The notes under the pieces: model-generated
Told to the model about the DNA's origin: nothing
Seen by the model: only the letters and a program-made list of their open reading frames with translations
The model's database searches: none
Position numbers and translations under genes: made by a program
Origin: an uncultured beta proteobacterium
GTDB lineage: Bacteria; Pseudomonadota; Gammaproteobacteria; Burkholderiales; Burkholderiaceae_C
Reading direction: 5' to 3'
Assembly: GCA_903944555.1 (NCBI GenBank)
Contig: CAJASG010000276.1
Location: 1-13,194 of the forward strand
DNA length: 13,194 nucleotides
In this document: positions 6,822 to 13,194 of the stretch, piece by piece
How positions within the stretch are numbered: position 1 is the first letter of the stretch
How the letters are laid out: each line of letters begins with the position of its first letter

Positions 6822-7091
6822 TTATGCGACTGAGCCGGGGATCGCCTCAATCGTTCGGCGAATGTATTCCACCAACATCGTCAGCATCCAAGGTCCTGCG
6901 ATCGCAAATACCGCAATCACAGCGATCAACTTTGGAACGAAAGCAAGTGTTGCCTCATGGATCTGGGTGACGGCCTGAAACAGACTCACCAGCAAGCCCA
7001 CAACCAGCGCCACACCCAAAACGGGGGAGGACACCATTAACAACATTAACAGCGCCTCTTGCCCCATGGTTAGAACCATTTGAGAATTCAT
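6822..7091 (-). CDS. fliQ: Flagellar export-gate protein FliQ
   Basis: FliQ is a small inner-membrane component of the flagellar export gate. The 89-residue length is exactly typical. Two hydrophobic hairpin segments are visible, about residues 14-40 (MLLMVSSPVLGVALVVGLLV) and 52-76 (FVPKLIAVIAVFAIAGPWML). Between them is the conserved loop FQAVTQIHEATLAFVPK. A strong ribosome binding site, AAGGAGGAAGG, lies just upstream of ATG 7091. It follows fliP by 14 bp and precedes fliR, the standard fliPQR order. Confidence 0.97.
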   Translation of the reverse strand: MNSQMVLTMGQEALLMLLMVSSPVLGVALVVGLLVSLFQAVTQIHEATLAFVPKLIAVIAVFAIAGPWMLTMLVEYIRRTIEAIPGSVA

Positions 7092-7105
7092 GGACCCTTC
7101 CTCCT

Positions 7106-7861
7106 TCAGGTAATGAAGCTCGCGGCCAAGGAACCGATCAAAAGATTCCAGCCGTCAGCCAACACAAAAAGCATCAGTTTGAATGGAAGCGCCACGAGTA
7201 CGGGCGAGAGCATCATCATGCCCAGAGACATCAAAATACTGGCTACAACAATATCAATCACTAAAAACGGAATGAAAATCATGAAGCCGATCTGAAATGC
7301 GGACTTCAATTCGCTGATCACGAATGCAGGCACCAACACCCGTATTGGAGCGGTATCCGCTTTGACTTCGGGGCCAAGCTTTGCCAACTTGGCAAACAAC
7401 GCGAAATCTGACTGCCGAGTTTGCTTCACCATAAAGCCGCGTAATGGGGCTTCTGCTTTCTCCAATGCTTGCTCAAATGACATTGCATTTTTTGTGTACG
7501 GGACATAGGCATCTGCATAAATGCGATCTAACGTCGGTCCCATCACGAAAAACGTTAAGAATAATGATAGTCCGACGATGACCTGGTTGGGAGGCGCAGA
7601 TTGTGTCCCCAATGCCTGGCGAAGAAGGGACAAAACAATGACGATTCGTGTAAAACCCGTCATCATCAACAGAACCGCTGGCAAAAACGACAATGCCGTA
7701 AAAAACAGCAGTGTCTGGACGGGGACTGAATAGTTTACGCCAGACGCACCTGACCCTACCAGCAAAGGCAATTGCCCTGTAGATTGAGCCAAAACCGAGC
7801 CATGCAGCAAAACAACAATCAATCCCACCAAACCCTTACCAAGCATACTTATTCCATTCAC
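7106..7861 (-). CDS. fliP: Flagellar export-gate protein FliP
   Basis: FliP forms the core pore of the flagellar type III export gate in the inner membrane. The 251 residues start with a cleavable-type signal sequence (hydrophobic about 8-25, ending near VLAQ). Further membrane segments lie at about 46-75, 92-112, 190-212 and 214-235. Family hallmarks are MMTGFTRIVIVLSLLRQALGTQSAPPNQVIVGLSLFLTFFVM (broken here only for reference: TGFTRIVIVLSLLRQALG, then PPNQV) and FIPFLVIDIVVASILMSLGM. The reading starts with GTG 7861, with GGAG 8 nt upstream. An in-frame ATG at 7846, preceded by GGA, would still leave a signal sequence, so the start is not fully settled. It follows fliO by 22 bp. Confidence 0.96.
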   Translation of the reverse strand: MNGISMLGKGLVGLIVVLLHGSVLAQSTGQLPLLVGSGASGVNYSVPVQTLLFFTALSFLPAVLLMMTGFTRIVIVLSLLRQALGTQSAPPNQVIVGLSLFLTFFVMGPTLDRIYADAYVPYTKNAMSFEQALEKAEAPLRGFMVKQTRQSDFALFAKLAKLGPEVKADTAPIRVLVPAFVISELKSAFQIGFMIFIPFLVIDIVVASILMSLGMMMLSPVLVALPFKLMLFVLADGWNLLIGSLAASFIT

Positions 7862-7883
7862 TCGACTTGCTCCGTTGTGACCG

Positions 7884-8213
7884 TTAAACGACTTTCACAC
7901 CCATCTGATCCGGAACGGGGCCAGACAACTGTTCCATCTGCGTGCGATCAAATAATGCAATGGGCACACTGTGTAGACAGGTAATTGACTGTGCGGTCAC
8001 ACCTAAGACCAACATCACCCGAGCATGGTCAGGACCCACTTCAACCGTGACAACCCGTTGGTGCTGCCCCACCGCGACGGCCGACACGACTCTTGACTGC
8101 CCCCCGGCCTCTTTGGGTCCACCAGCAGACCGTTGCCTCAACCACTTAATAGCCATCGGCAAGCACGCCAACACAGCAAGGAAAATGCCAACAGACAGCA
8201 AGGACTGTGTCAT
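7884..8213 (-). CDS. fliO: Flagellar export assembly protein FliO
   Basis: FliO is a small bitopic membrane protein that helps assemble and stabilise the FliP ring. The 109 residues have one N-terminal membrane segment (about 4-22, LLSVGIFLAVLACLPMAI), followed by a basic patch (KWLRQR) and a soluble domain with the family-like strand VVSAVAVGQHQRVVTVEVG. FliO is poorly conserved, so position carries weight: it lies between fliN (9 bp gap) and fliP. No good ribosome binding site precedes ATG 8213, and the tight spacing suggests coupled translation from fliN. Confidence 0.93.
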   Translation of the reverse strand: MTQSLLSVGIFLAVLACLPMAIKWLRQRSAGGPKEAGGQSRVVSAVAVGQHQRVVTVEVGPDHARVMLVLGVTAQSITCLHSVPIALFDRTQMEQLSGPVPDQMGVKVV

Positions 8214-8222
8214 TGAAGTTTT

Positions 8223-8669
8223 CTAATTTTTACTGATGCGTCGCAACCGCTCAGAAGGGGTTACTACGTCGGTCAGTCGAATACCAAACTTATCGTTTAC
8301 CACAACGACTTCACCTTGTGCAATCAAATACCCGTTGACCAACACATCCATCGGCTCACCTGCCAAAGCATCCAACTCAACGACAGACCCCTGCCCCAAC
8401 TGCAAAATGTGTTTGATCGGGACTTTGGTTCGCCCCAACTCCACGGATAGTTGCACTGGTATGTCCAGCACCATATTTATGTCATTGATGGGCGCGTCTC
8501 CACCCCCCGACGACGATGAAAATGGTCGCGGAGCCCCCCCAGACAATACACCTCCAGGCTGCCCATCGGCGCCTGTTGGTTCGGTTGCTTTTTGCTCCAA
8601 CAAGGCCTCAGCCCAGTCAGCCATGCCATCATCGGCAGCTGCGTCATCAGGCTTTTCTTCAGATGCCAT
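8223..8669 (-). CDS. fliN: Flagellar motor switch protein FliN
   Basis: FliN forms the base of the C-ring with FliM and helps dock the FliH-FliI export complex. The 148 residues have an acidic N-terminus, a Gly/Ser/Pro-rich linker (about 28-60) and a C-terminal SpoA domain (about 66-138). The SpoA domain contains VLDIPVQLSVELGRTKVPIK and the conserved strand LVNGYLIAQGEVVVVNDKFG, followed by IRLTDVV. AGGAG lies about 8 nt before ATG 8669. The start overlaps the end of fliM by 11 bp, so the two switch proteins are translationally linked. Confidence 0.97.
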   Translation of the reverse strand: MASEEKPDDAAADDGMADWAEALLEQKATEPTGADGQPGGVLSGGAPRPFSSSSGGGDAPINDINMVLDIPVQLSVELGRTKVPIKHILQLGQGSVVELDALAGEPMDVLVNGYLIAQGEVVVVNDKFGIRLTDVVTPSERLRRISKN

Positions 8670-9663
8670 TTTTTTCTCCTAACCAGTTTTGGTCATTACC
8701 TCGTAACGCTTTATCGATGCGAATTGCATATTTGGCGTTGTGCGTTCCATATTGGCACTCAAAAATTGGCACTCCATCCACCGTGGCTTGAATTTTGGGC
8801 TCCCGATCAAGCTCAATAAAATCGCCTTTTTTCATAGCCAGTAGCTGCTCAACGGTCGCGTTTGCGCGTGCCAACTCAGCCACCAAAACAACTTCCGCAG
8901 CCTGAATTTCACGCGTCAATACATTAACCCAGCGCCGATCCACTTCAATTGAGTCACCTTGGGTGGAGGAATACAGCACATCGCGAATGGGCTCCAACGT
9001 GGAATACGGAAAGCAAAAATGGATGGCTCCGGAAATGTCCCCAATTTCAAGTTGAAATGAAGTTGAGATCACGATTTCACTGGGCGTCGCGATGTTTGCG
9101 AATTGCGGCTGCATCTCAGATCGCTGGTACTCCAGCTCCAGGGGGTAGATTCCCTTCCAAGCCTTCTTGTACTCGGACGTAATGACATCAACCAACCGAT
9201 TGATGACCCGTTGCTCAGTGGCAGAAAAATCGCGGCCCTCGATGCGGGTTTGAAATTTTCCAATTCCCCCATACAGAGTATCGATGACGCCAAAAACCAA
9301 AGCTGGCTCACACACAATCATGCCACTGCCCCGCAGGGGACGAATAGCGACAATATTGAAATTGGTTGGCACAGCCAATTCACGCAAAAATGCACTGTAC
9401 CGCTGCACCACGACGGCACCGACGGATATTTCGGGACTACGTCGAATGAAATTGAAAAGGCCTACGCGCAAATTACGGGCAAAGCGCTCGTTGACGATTT
9501 CCATCGTCGGCATTCGCCCTCGAACAATCCGCTCTTGGCTCGAAATATTGTAGGCACGCACTTCCCCGTGCTCAGCCACATCCTCGACGGTCTTTTGGCT
9601 CTCGCCAGTCACGCCTTCGAGCAGGGCGTCAACTTCTTCCTGAGATAGGAACGACTCGCTCAT
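8659..9663 (-). CDS. fliM: Flagellar motor switch protein FliM
   Basis: FliM is the C-ring protein that binds phosphorylated CheY and reverses motor rotation. The 334-residue length is typical. The N-terminus MSESFLSQEEVDALLEGV holds the CheY-binding peptide (LSQEEVDALL). The middle CheC-like domain covers about 45-230 with the FliG-contact motif YGGIG (131-135), and a C-terminal SpoA domain covers about 250-325. ATG 9663 is preceded by a modest GGAT at about 11 nt and lies 21 bp after fliL. Confidence 0.98.
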   Translation of the reverse strand: MSESFLSQEEVDALLEGVTGESQKTVEDVAEHGEVRAYNISSQERIVRGRMPTMEIVNERFARNLRVGLFNFIRRSPEISVGAVVVQRYSAFLRELAVPTNFNIVAIRPLRGSGMIVCEPALVFGVIDTLYGGIGKFQTRIEGRDFSATEQRVINRLVDVITSEYKKAWKGIYPLELEYQRSEMQPQFANIATPSEIVISTSFQLEIGDISGAIHFCFPYSTLEPIRDVLYSSTQGDSIEVDRRWVNVLTREIQAAEVVLVAELARANATVEQLLAMKKGDFIELDREPKIQATVDGVPIFECQYGTHNAKYAIRIDKALRGNDQNWLGEKNGI

Positions 9664-9684
9664 ATCAATTTATCCGCAATACCA

Positions 9685-10296
9685 TCATTGCACGATGAAG
9701 CTTGAAAACAAGACGCCCACCACGGGATAGTCAACGTGCACTACTTTCTTCTTCTTCCCGGTTTTTTTCTTAGCCAATGCTGCTTCGTCTTCATGCGAGT
9801 CATCTTCGCCACCACCAAACGGGATCTCCGTTTCGCGAAGAATGTCTTTCGCAAGTTTCTCTTTACCTTCTTGCTTTAGTAACTCGTCGGCAGTTCGCTG
9901 CGAGATCAGCATCAAAATTCCGCTTCGAATCGTCGGCAAATAGGCCTTCACCGTATCAGAGGCATGGGCATCCGATACTTCCAAGGTGACACCAATTTGG
10001 GCAACCCGCTCTCCACCGGGGTCGGCCAAATTAACCACCATATTATCCAAGGGCAAATACACGGGCGGTGTTTTCGGCGCAGCGTGCGCCACCTTGGCTG
10101 GGGCCTTTTCAGCGCCTTCCGTGCCCTCCTCGGAAGCAGCTCGCTGCTTACTAATATAGAAAAAGGCGCCCCCACCCCCAAGAGCCAGTACAAGGACTGC
10201 TCCTACGATGATGATTAGCATCTTTTTGCTCTTGGCTGGCGCTTTTCCACCGTCGGCGGATTCAGCAGCTTCGGCCGCTTTCGGTTTTGCAGACAC
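9685..10296 (-). CDS. fliL: Flagellar basal-body/stator-associated protein FliL
   Basis: FliL is a single-pass inner-membrane protein near the stator that supports torque. The 203 residues comprise a short basic cytoplasmic N-terminus, a membrane segment (about 26-47) and a periplasmic stomatin-like domain with LPLDNMVVNLADPGGERVAQIG, then LPTIRSGILMLISQRTADEL. The C-terminus is the conserved VLFSSFIVQ. Between them lies an unusual charged stretch (161-184) of acidic then lysine-rich residues. This makes it longer than the usual 150-180. The start is GTG 10296 with AAGGA about 7 nt upstream. A 113-bp gap separates it from fliK. Confidence 0.96.
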   Translation of the reverse strand: MSAKPKAAEAAESADGGKAPAKSKKMLIIIVGAVLVLALGGGGAFFYISKQRAASEEGTEGAEKAPAKVAHAAPKTPPVYLPLDNMVVNLADPGGERVAQIGVTLEVSDAHASDTVKAYLPTIRSGILMLISQRTADELLKQEGKEKLAKDILRETEIPFGGGEDDSHEDEAALAKKKTGKKKKVVHVDYPVVGVLFSSFIVQ

Positions 10297-10409
10297 AGTA
10301 GTTCCTTAAATCGATTCAGTCATTATTGGCGACATCCGGTCGCGATAAAGCAAAAATTAGCCCGAAATATCTTGGTAGCAGGCGTCGATATTGACATATT
10401 CCCCGACTA
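10297..10409. promoter_or_regulatory. Gap between fliK and fliL, possible internal promoter or leader
   Basis: This is the only sizeable gap in the fli operon, and it is more A/T-rich than the flanking genes. It holds a 5-bp inverted repeat GCGAC-ATCCG-GTCGC at 10329-10343 without a T-run, so it does not look like a Rho-independent terminator for fliK. No clear sigma70 promoter is visible. A weak sigma54-like pattern exists at 10349-10364. Either an internal start for fliL-fliR or an RNA structure ahead of fliL is possible. Confidence 0.35.
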
Positions 10410-11576
10410 CTAAACGAAAAGATCCAGCGCACGACCAGAAACACGCCCTGAGGCGGACGCCAGATCAGCGCGTATCGGCTGAGCCGCAACCACCGCCGCC
10501 GACTTGACGCCTTGCCGTGGCTTACGCTCTTGGGCACCCGAGTCACCTGCGCCAGCCCCAGCAGTGCCTACCGAAACGCCAGACAGCACCAAGCCCTCGC
10601 GCTGCAACAACTCCTTCAAATGGTTGCTCGCGTTCTCCAGAACCTCGCGTGCCTGCAACTCATCGGTACGAAATGTCACATGGGCTTCATTGCCTTGCAT
10701 GCTGATACTGACCTCTACCGGATTGTCGCCGATGCCATCGAGTTTCATTTCCGCGCTCTGAACGTCATTCGAAATCCAGTACTTGATCTGCTCCGCAACA
10801 TAGACATCAGGCGCAGCAATCGACCCGGCATCCCTCAAAGCCACGGTCGACGGCTCACTCATCAAATTCGCTTGCGGCGCGGCTACCCCCTCCGCGACGG
10901 CCGCTGGCTTAAAAATAGCCCGATCAAGCGCACGCTCCGCGCCCACCACCGAACTGGTTGCGGACGCAACAGCTGTCTCGGCGGCTGAAAACTGTGCCTG
11001 CACGCTCTCCATTTTTTGCGTAAATTGCAGCGCCCTTGCATCTGTTTGCCCCTGCGGCGCGCCCGCTGCCGAGTTCGTCAAGCCAGTTCCCAATGACAAC
11101 TGTGTGACAGCTAGGTCGGGCATCCCCTTCCCAGGCTTGCGAGCAGACTCCAATCCGCTGGACAAGTCCTTCTGTTCCCCACCCAACTGGCGAGCCAACG
11201 CTTGCTGGGCCAAAGCCTGGCGGCCACCTGCCGGTGCGTCACCCACTGTCGGCTGTGACGGCGTCCACTGCAAGGACTGCGCCAGCAAAGCCGCAGCATC
11301 CATGGGAAGATCTACCTTTGCGTTCGCACCCGTCATGTCAATGAAATCGGCTAAGGTTGTGGGCAATGGATCACTCAGCAGTGCCTGCAGCCCCGGTCCT
11401 GAATCAGGCGGAGTCAAGGCCGGATCCGCATCGACAGATGCCAAAATTGCCATAAACCCTCCGGGCTCGTTAGCGCCGGATTTCCCAGCCCCCGCAGCGC
11501 CCGTCTTGCTGCTCTTTGCCTCAGTCGCAGCGCTTGGCCTGGCCTCTGTAGAGGCTGGACTTAATTCAATTGTCAT
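10410..11576 (-). CDS. fliK: Flagellar hook-length control protein FliK
   Basis: FliK is a secreted ruler that sets hook length and switches export specificity. The 388 residues are as the family expects. A long, weakly conserved Ala/Gly/Ser/Pro/Gln-rich N-terminal part (about 1-255) is followed by the conserved C-terminal Flg_hook domain (about 262-340), with VEVSISMQGNEAHVTFRTDE and LENASNHLKELLQREGLVLSGVSV. The C-terminal tail ends in GRALDLFV. GGAG lies about 8 nt before ATG 11576, and the start overlaps the fliJ stop (ATGA). Its composition is more G+C and alanine-rich than the neighbouring export genes, which is normal for FliK. Confidence 0.94.
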   Translation of the reverse strand: MTIELSPASTEARPSAATEAKSSKTGAAGAGKSGANEPGGFMAILASVDADPALTPPDSGPGLQALLSDPLPTTLADFIDMTGANAKVDLPMDAAALLAQSLQWTPSQPTVGDAPAGGRQALAQQALARQLGGEQKDLSSGLESARKPGKGMPDLAVTQLSLGTGLTNSAAGAPQGQTDARALQFTQKMESVQAQFSAAETAVASATSSVVGAERALDRAIFKPAAVAEGVAAPQANLMSEPSTVALRDAGSIAAPDVYVAEQIKYWISNDVQSAEMKLDGIGDNPVEVSISMQGNEAHVTFRTDELQAREVLENASNHLKELLQREGLVLSGVSVGTAGAGAGDSGAQERKPRQGVKSAAVVAAQPIRADLASASGRVSGRALDLFV

Positions 11577-12040
11577 CGTGTTTCTCCACTCAATGCCTGT
11601 GCGGCAGTACGCGCGTGCTGCATGGACGCAAACTCATCGGTAATTCGTTGCTCACGTCGCTTTTGAATCAGCTGCAGGGCAACTTGACGCGTCTTCAAAA
11701 CATGGTTCAAGCCCGCAAGACGGAATTCCGCCTCCAGCAGAACTTTCTCCGCTTGCTCCACTTGGCGTTTGGAGCTATCAAGCACCCCCGTTTGCAGGCC
11801 AATGGCCTGCTGCAAGCGCTCTACAAATTGGTAGTGATGGCGAATCAGCTCAGCCGACAATACCACGGTGGTAGAGCCGATGAAGCGGTCATCTGTGTCC
11901 TTGGCGTACCCCTGCAACTGCTCCATCTGCCCAAGGGAATATCCTTGCGTACGTTTTGCGGAGGCGAGCGCCTTGGCCGCCTCATCCCGACGACGCGTGG
12001 CCAACTCAATCGCCAAAAGAATGCTTTTCAACTGCGACAT
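11573..12040 (-). CDS. fliJ: Flagellar export chaperone/stalk protein FliJ
   Basis: FliJ is the coiled-coil protein that sits in the FliI hexamer and interacts with the export gate and chaperones. The 155 residues have few hydrophobic clusters and long charged helical heptads (LLAIELATRRRDEAAKALASAK near the start; RQVEQAEKVLLEAEFRLAGLN further on). This matches the two-helix coiled coil of the family, usually about 147 residues. The start is ATG 12040 with AGG about 8 nt upstream, 25 bp after fliI. The stop overlaps the fliK start by 4 bp. Confidence 0.93.
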   Translation of the reverse strand: MSQLKSILLAIELATRRRDEAAKALASAKRTQGYSLGQMEQLQGYAKDTDDRFIGSTTVVLSAELIRHHYQFVERLQQAIGLQTGVLDSSKRQVEQAEKVLLEAEFRLAGLNHVLKTRQVALQLIQKRREQRITDEFASMQHARTAAQALSGETR

Positions 12041-12065
12041 AAACTGCCTGCTTTAGAAACTGCGC

Positions 12066-13194
12066 TCATACGTACCCTTGCATAGACGAAGTGGCCATGG
12101 CCATTTCGTTGACGACAGAATCCATGGGCGCCGCTTCGTACATATCTTGCTGCAAGAACTGCCCCATGCCTTCATGCAAGGCGATCGCCTCATCCAATGC
12201 CGGATCCGACCCCTGCGCATAAGCGCCGATTTGCACCAAATCACGGCCGCGCTCGTATTTGGAGTAAATCGCCCGAAAACGACGTGCCAACTCAAAATGC
12301 TCGCGTGAAACCACGTTGTGCATCACCCGTGATGCGGATTGCTCCACGTCAATCGCCGGGTAGTGCCCTGACTCCGCCAACGTGCGGGACAGCACAATAT
12401 GCCCATCCAAAATCGCTCTGGCGGCATCCGCAATCGGATCCTGCTGATCATCCCCCTCCGAGAGAACGGTATAAAAAGCCGTGATGGAACCCACGCCATT
12501 CAACCCATTTCCGCTGCGCTCAACGAGTTGCGGCAACTTGGCAAAACAGGACGGTGGATACCCTTTGGTAGCAGGGGGCTCACCAATCGCCAAGGCAATT
12601 TCCCGTTGCGCCATGGCGTACCGAGTCAAAGAATCCATCAGCAGCAACACATGCTTGCCGCGATCCCGAAAACTCTCAGCAATGGCTGTTGCATAGGAGG
12701 CCCCTTGCATCCTCAGCAAGGGTGGCGCATCCGCAGGGGCTGCAACCACGACTGAGCGCGCCCGACCGTCAGCCCCCAGAATGTCTTCGATAAATTCCTT
12801 GACCTCCCGACCCCGCTCGCCAATGAGGCCCACCACAATGACGTCGGCCTGTGTATAGCGTGCCATCATCCCGAGCAGCACGCTTTTGCCAACGCCAGAA
12901 CCGGCAAACAAGCCAATACGCTGTCCGCGCCCTACCGACAACAAGGCGTTGATCGCACGCACCCCCGTATCCAGGGGCTCCCGCACAGGCGCGCGGTCCA
13001 TTGCGTTGATCGGTTTACGGTCCAGCGGCTTGGCACTCACATTGGCAATGGGCCCCAAACGGTCCATTGGCAATCCTTGGGAGTCGACAACCCGACCCAA
13101 CAATCCATCGCCCAAAGGCAGCCGCAACATACCTGCGTTGGCGCCTGAAAAGGACGATGCGGGCTCACCCAACCGGGGCACGGGCACATAGGCC
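12066..13194 (-). CDS. fliI: Flagellum-specific ATPase FliI (partial, N-terminus beyond right edge)
   Basis: FliI is the cytoplasmic hexameric ATPase of flagellar export, related to the F1 beta subunit. About 375 C-terminal residues are visible, and roughly 70-100 N-terminal residues lie outside the window. The reading frame is open to the edge, so the GTG near 13187 is not a start. Visible motifs are the Walker A loop GSGVGKS (12882-12902), [15 protein letters not shown], the Walker B strand [18 protein letters not shown] (aspartate near 12635) and the T3SS-ATPase-type segment [23 protein letters not shown]. It heads the visible fliIJKLMNOPQR series. Confidence 0.97.
   Translation of the reverse strand, partial: AYVPVPRLGEPASSFSGANAGMLRLPLGDGLLGRVVDSQGLPMDRLGPIANVSAKPLDRKPINAMDRAPVREPLDTGVRAINALLSVGRGQRIGLFAGSGVGKSVLLGMMARYTQADVIVVGLIGERGREVKEFIEDILGADGRARSVVVAAPADAPPLLRMQGASYATAIAESFRDRGKHVLLLMDSLTRYAMAQREIALAIGEPPATKGYPPSCFAKLPQLVERSGNGLNGVGSITAFYTVLSEGDDQQDPIADAARAILDGHIVLSRTLAESGHYPAIDVEQSASRVMHNVVSREHFELARRFRAIYSKYERGRDLVQIGAYAQGSDPALDEAIALHEGMGQFLQQDMYEAAPMDSVVNEMAMATSSMQGYV

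Noticed and set aside
6809..6850. Upstream extension of fliR overlapping fliQ
   Set aside because: It adds a polar stretch not found at FliR N-termini, whereas GTG 6808 gives the expected M-I-S-x-S-E-A-Q beginning.
9103..9648. 181-residue plus-strand open frame opposite fliM
   Set aside because: Fully antisense to fliM, with His/Leu/Pro-rich composition typical of a reverse shadow.
10349..10364. Sigma54-like pattern (GG-N10-GC with TTGCT) upstream of fliL on the minus strand
   Set aside because: The -24 half keeps only the GG, the spacing match is easy by chance in this A/T-rich gap, and sigma54 control of this operon is not expected in Burkholderiales.
13185..13187. GTG near the right edge as the start of fliI
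   Set aside because: The frame stays open to the window edge and FliI needs a further N-terminal domain; the gene is cut, not short.

Overview
The window is a flagellar and chemotaxis locus of a Gram-negative, flagellated bacterium. Gene order, protein character and moderate GC content suggest a betaproteobacterium of the order Burkholderiales, plausibly a Comamonadaceae/Rhodoferax-like organism. That placement is inferred from protein recognition by eye, not from a database search. Coding density is very high. No RNA gene, insertion sequence, phage gene, CRISPR array or pseudogene is visible, and every gene that lies fully inside the window reads without a frameshift.

There are three blocks. 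(1) On the minus strand, 4099 down to 1, lies a chemotaxis operon in the order: CheZ-like small protein, cheY-type regulator, cheA, cheW, cheR. cheR is cut by the left edge. (2) On the plus strand, 4281 to 6033, lie two overlapping genes for a soluble REC-HisKA_3-HATPase histidine kinase and a NarL/LuxR-type response regulator. This pair points against everything else in the window. (3) On the minus strand, 13194 down to 6041, lies a flagellar operon in the order fliI (cut by the right edge), fliJ, fliK, fliL, fliM, fliN, fliO, fliP, fliQ, fliR. Most neighbours are spaced by 0-26 bp or overlap. The exception is a 113-bp gap between fliK and fliL.

The genes form one machine. FliI and FliJ energise and feed the export apparatus. 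FliO, FliP, FliQ and FliR build the membrane export gate. FliK sets hook length. FliL supports the stator. FliM and FliN form the switch (C-ring) that binds CheY-P. CheA with CheW relays receptor signals to CheY, CheR methylates receptors, and the small CheZ-like protein probably removes phosphate from CheY. The kinase-regulator pair, placed between motor and sensory operons, is a good candidate for a local transcriptional or environmental input, but its target is not shown by the sequence.

The points most worth a second look are the reduced CheZ-like protein (a DxxxQ catalytic-type motif plus a CheZ-like C-terminal tail), the reverse-oriented REC-kinase/regulator pair with two adjacent palindromes in its upstream region, a duplicated GFFDG motif in the CheA linker, a Tyr-to-Trp change at the CheY switch position, and the 7-bp convergent junction between the regulator gene and fliR. 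I found no clearly undescribed large system.
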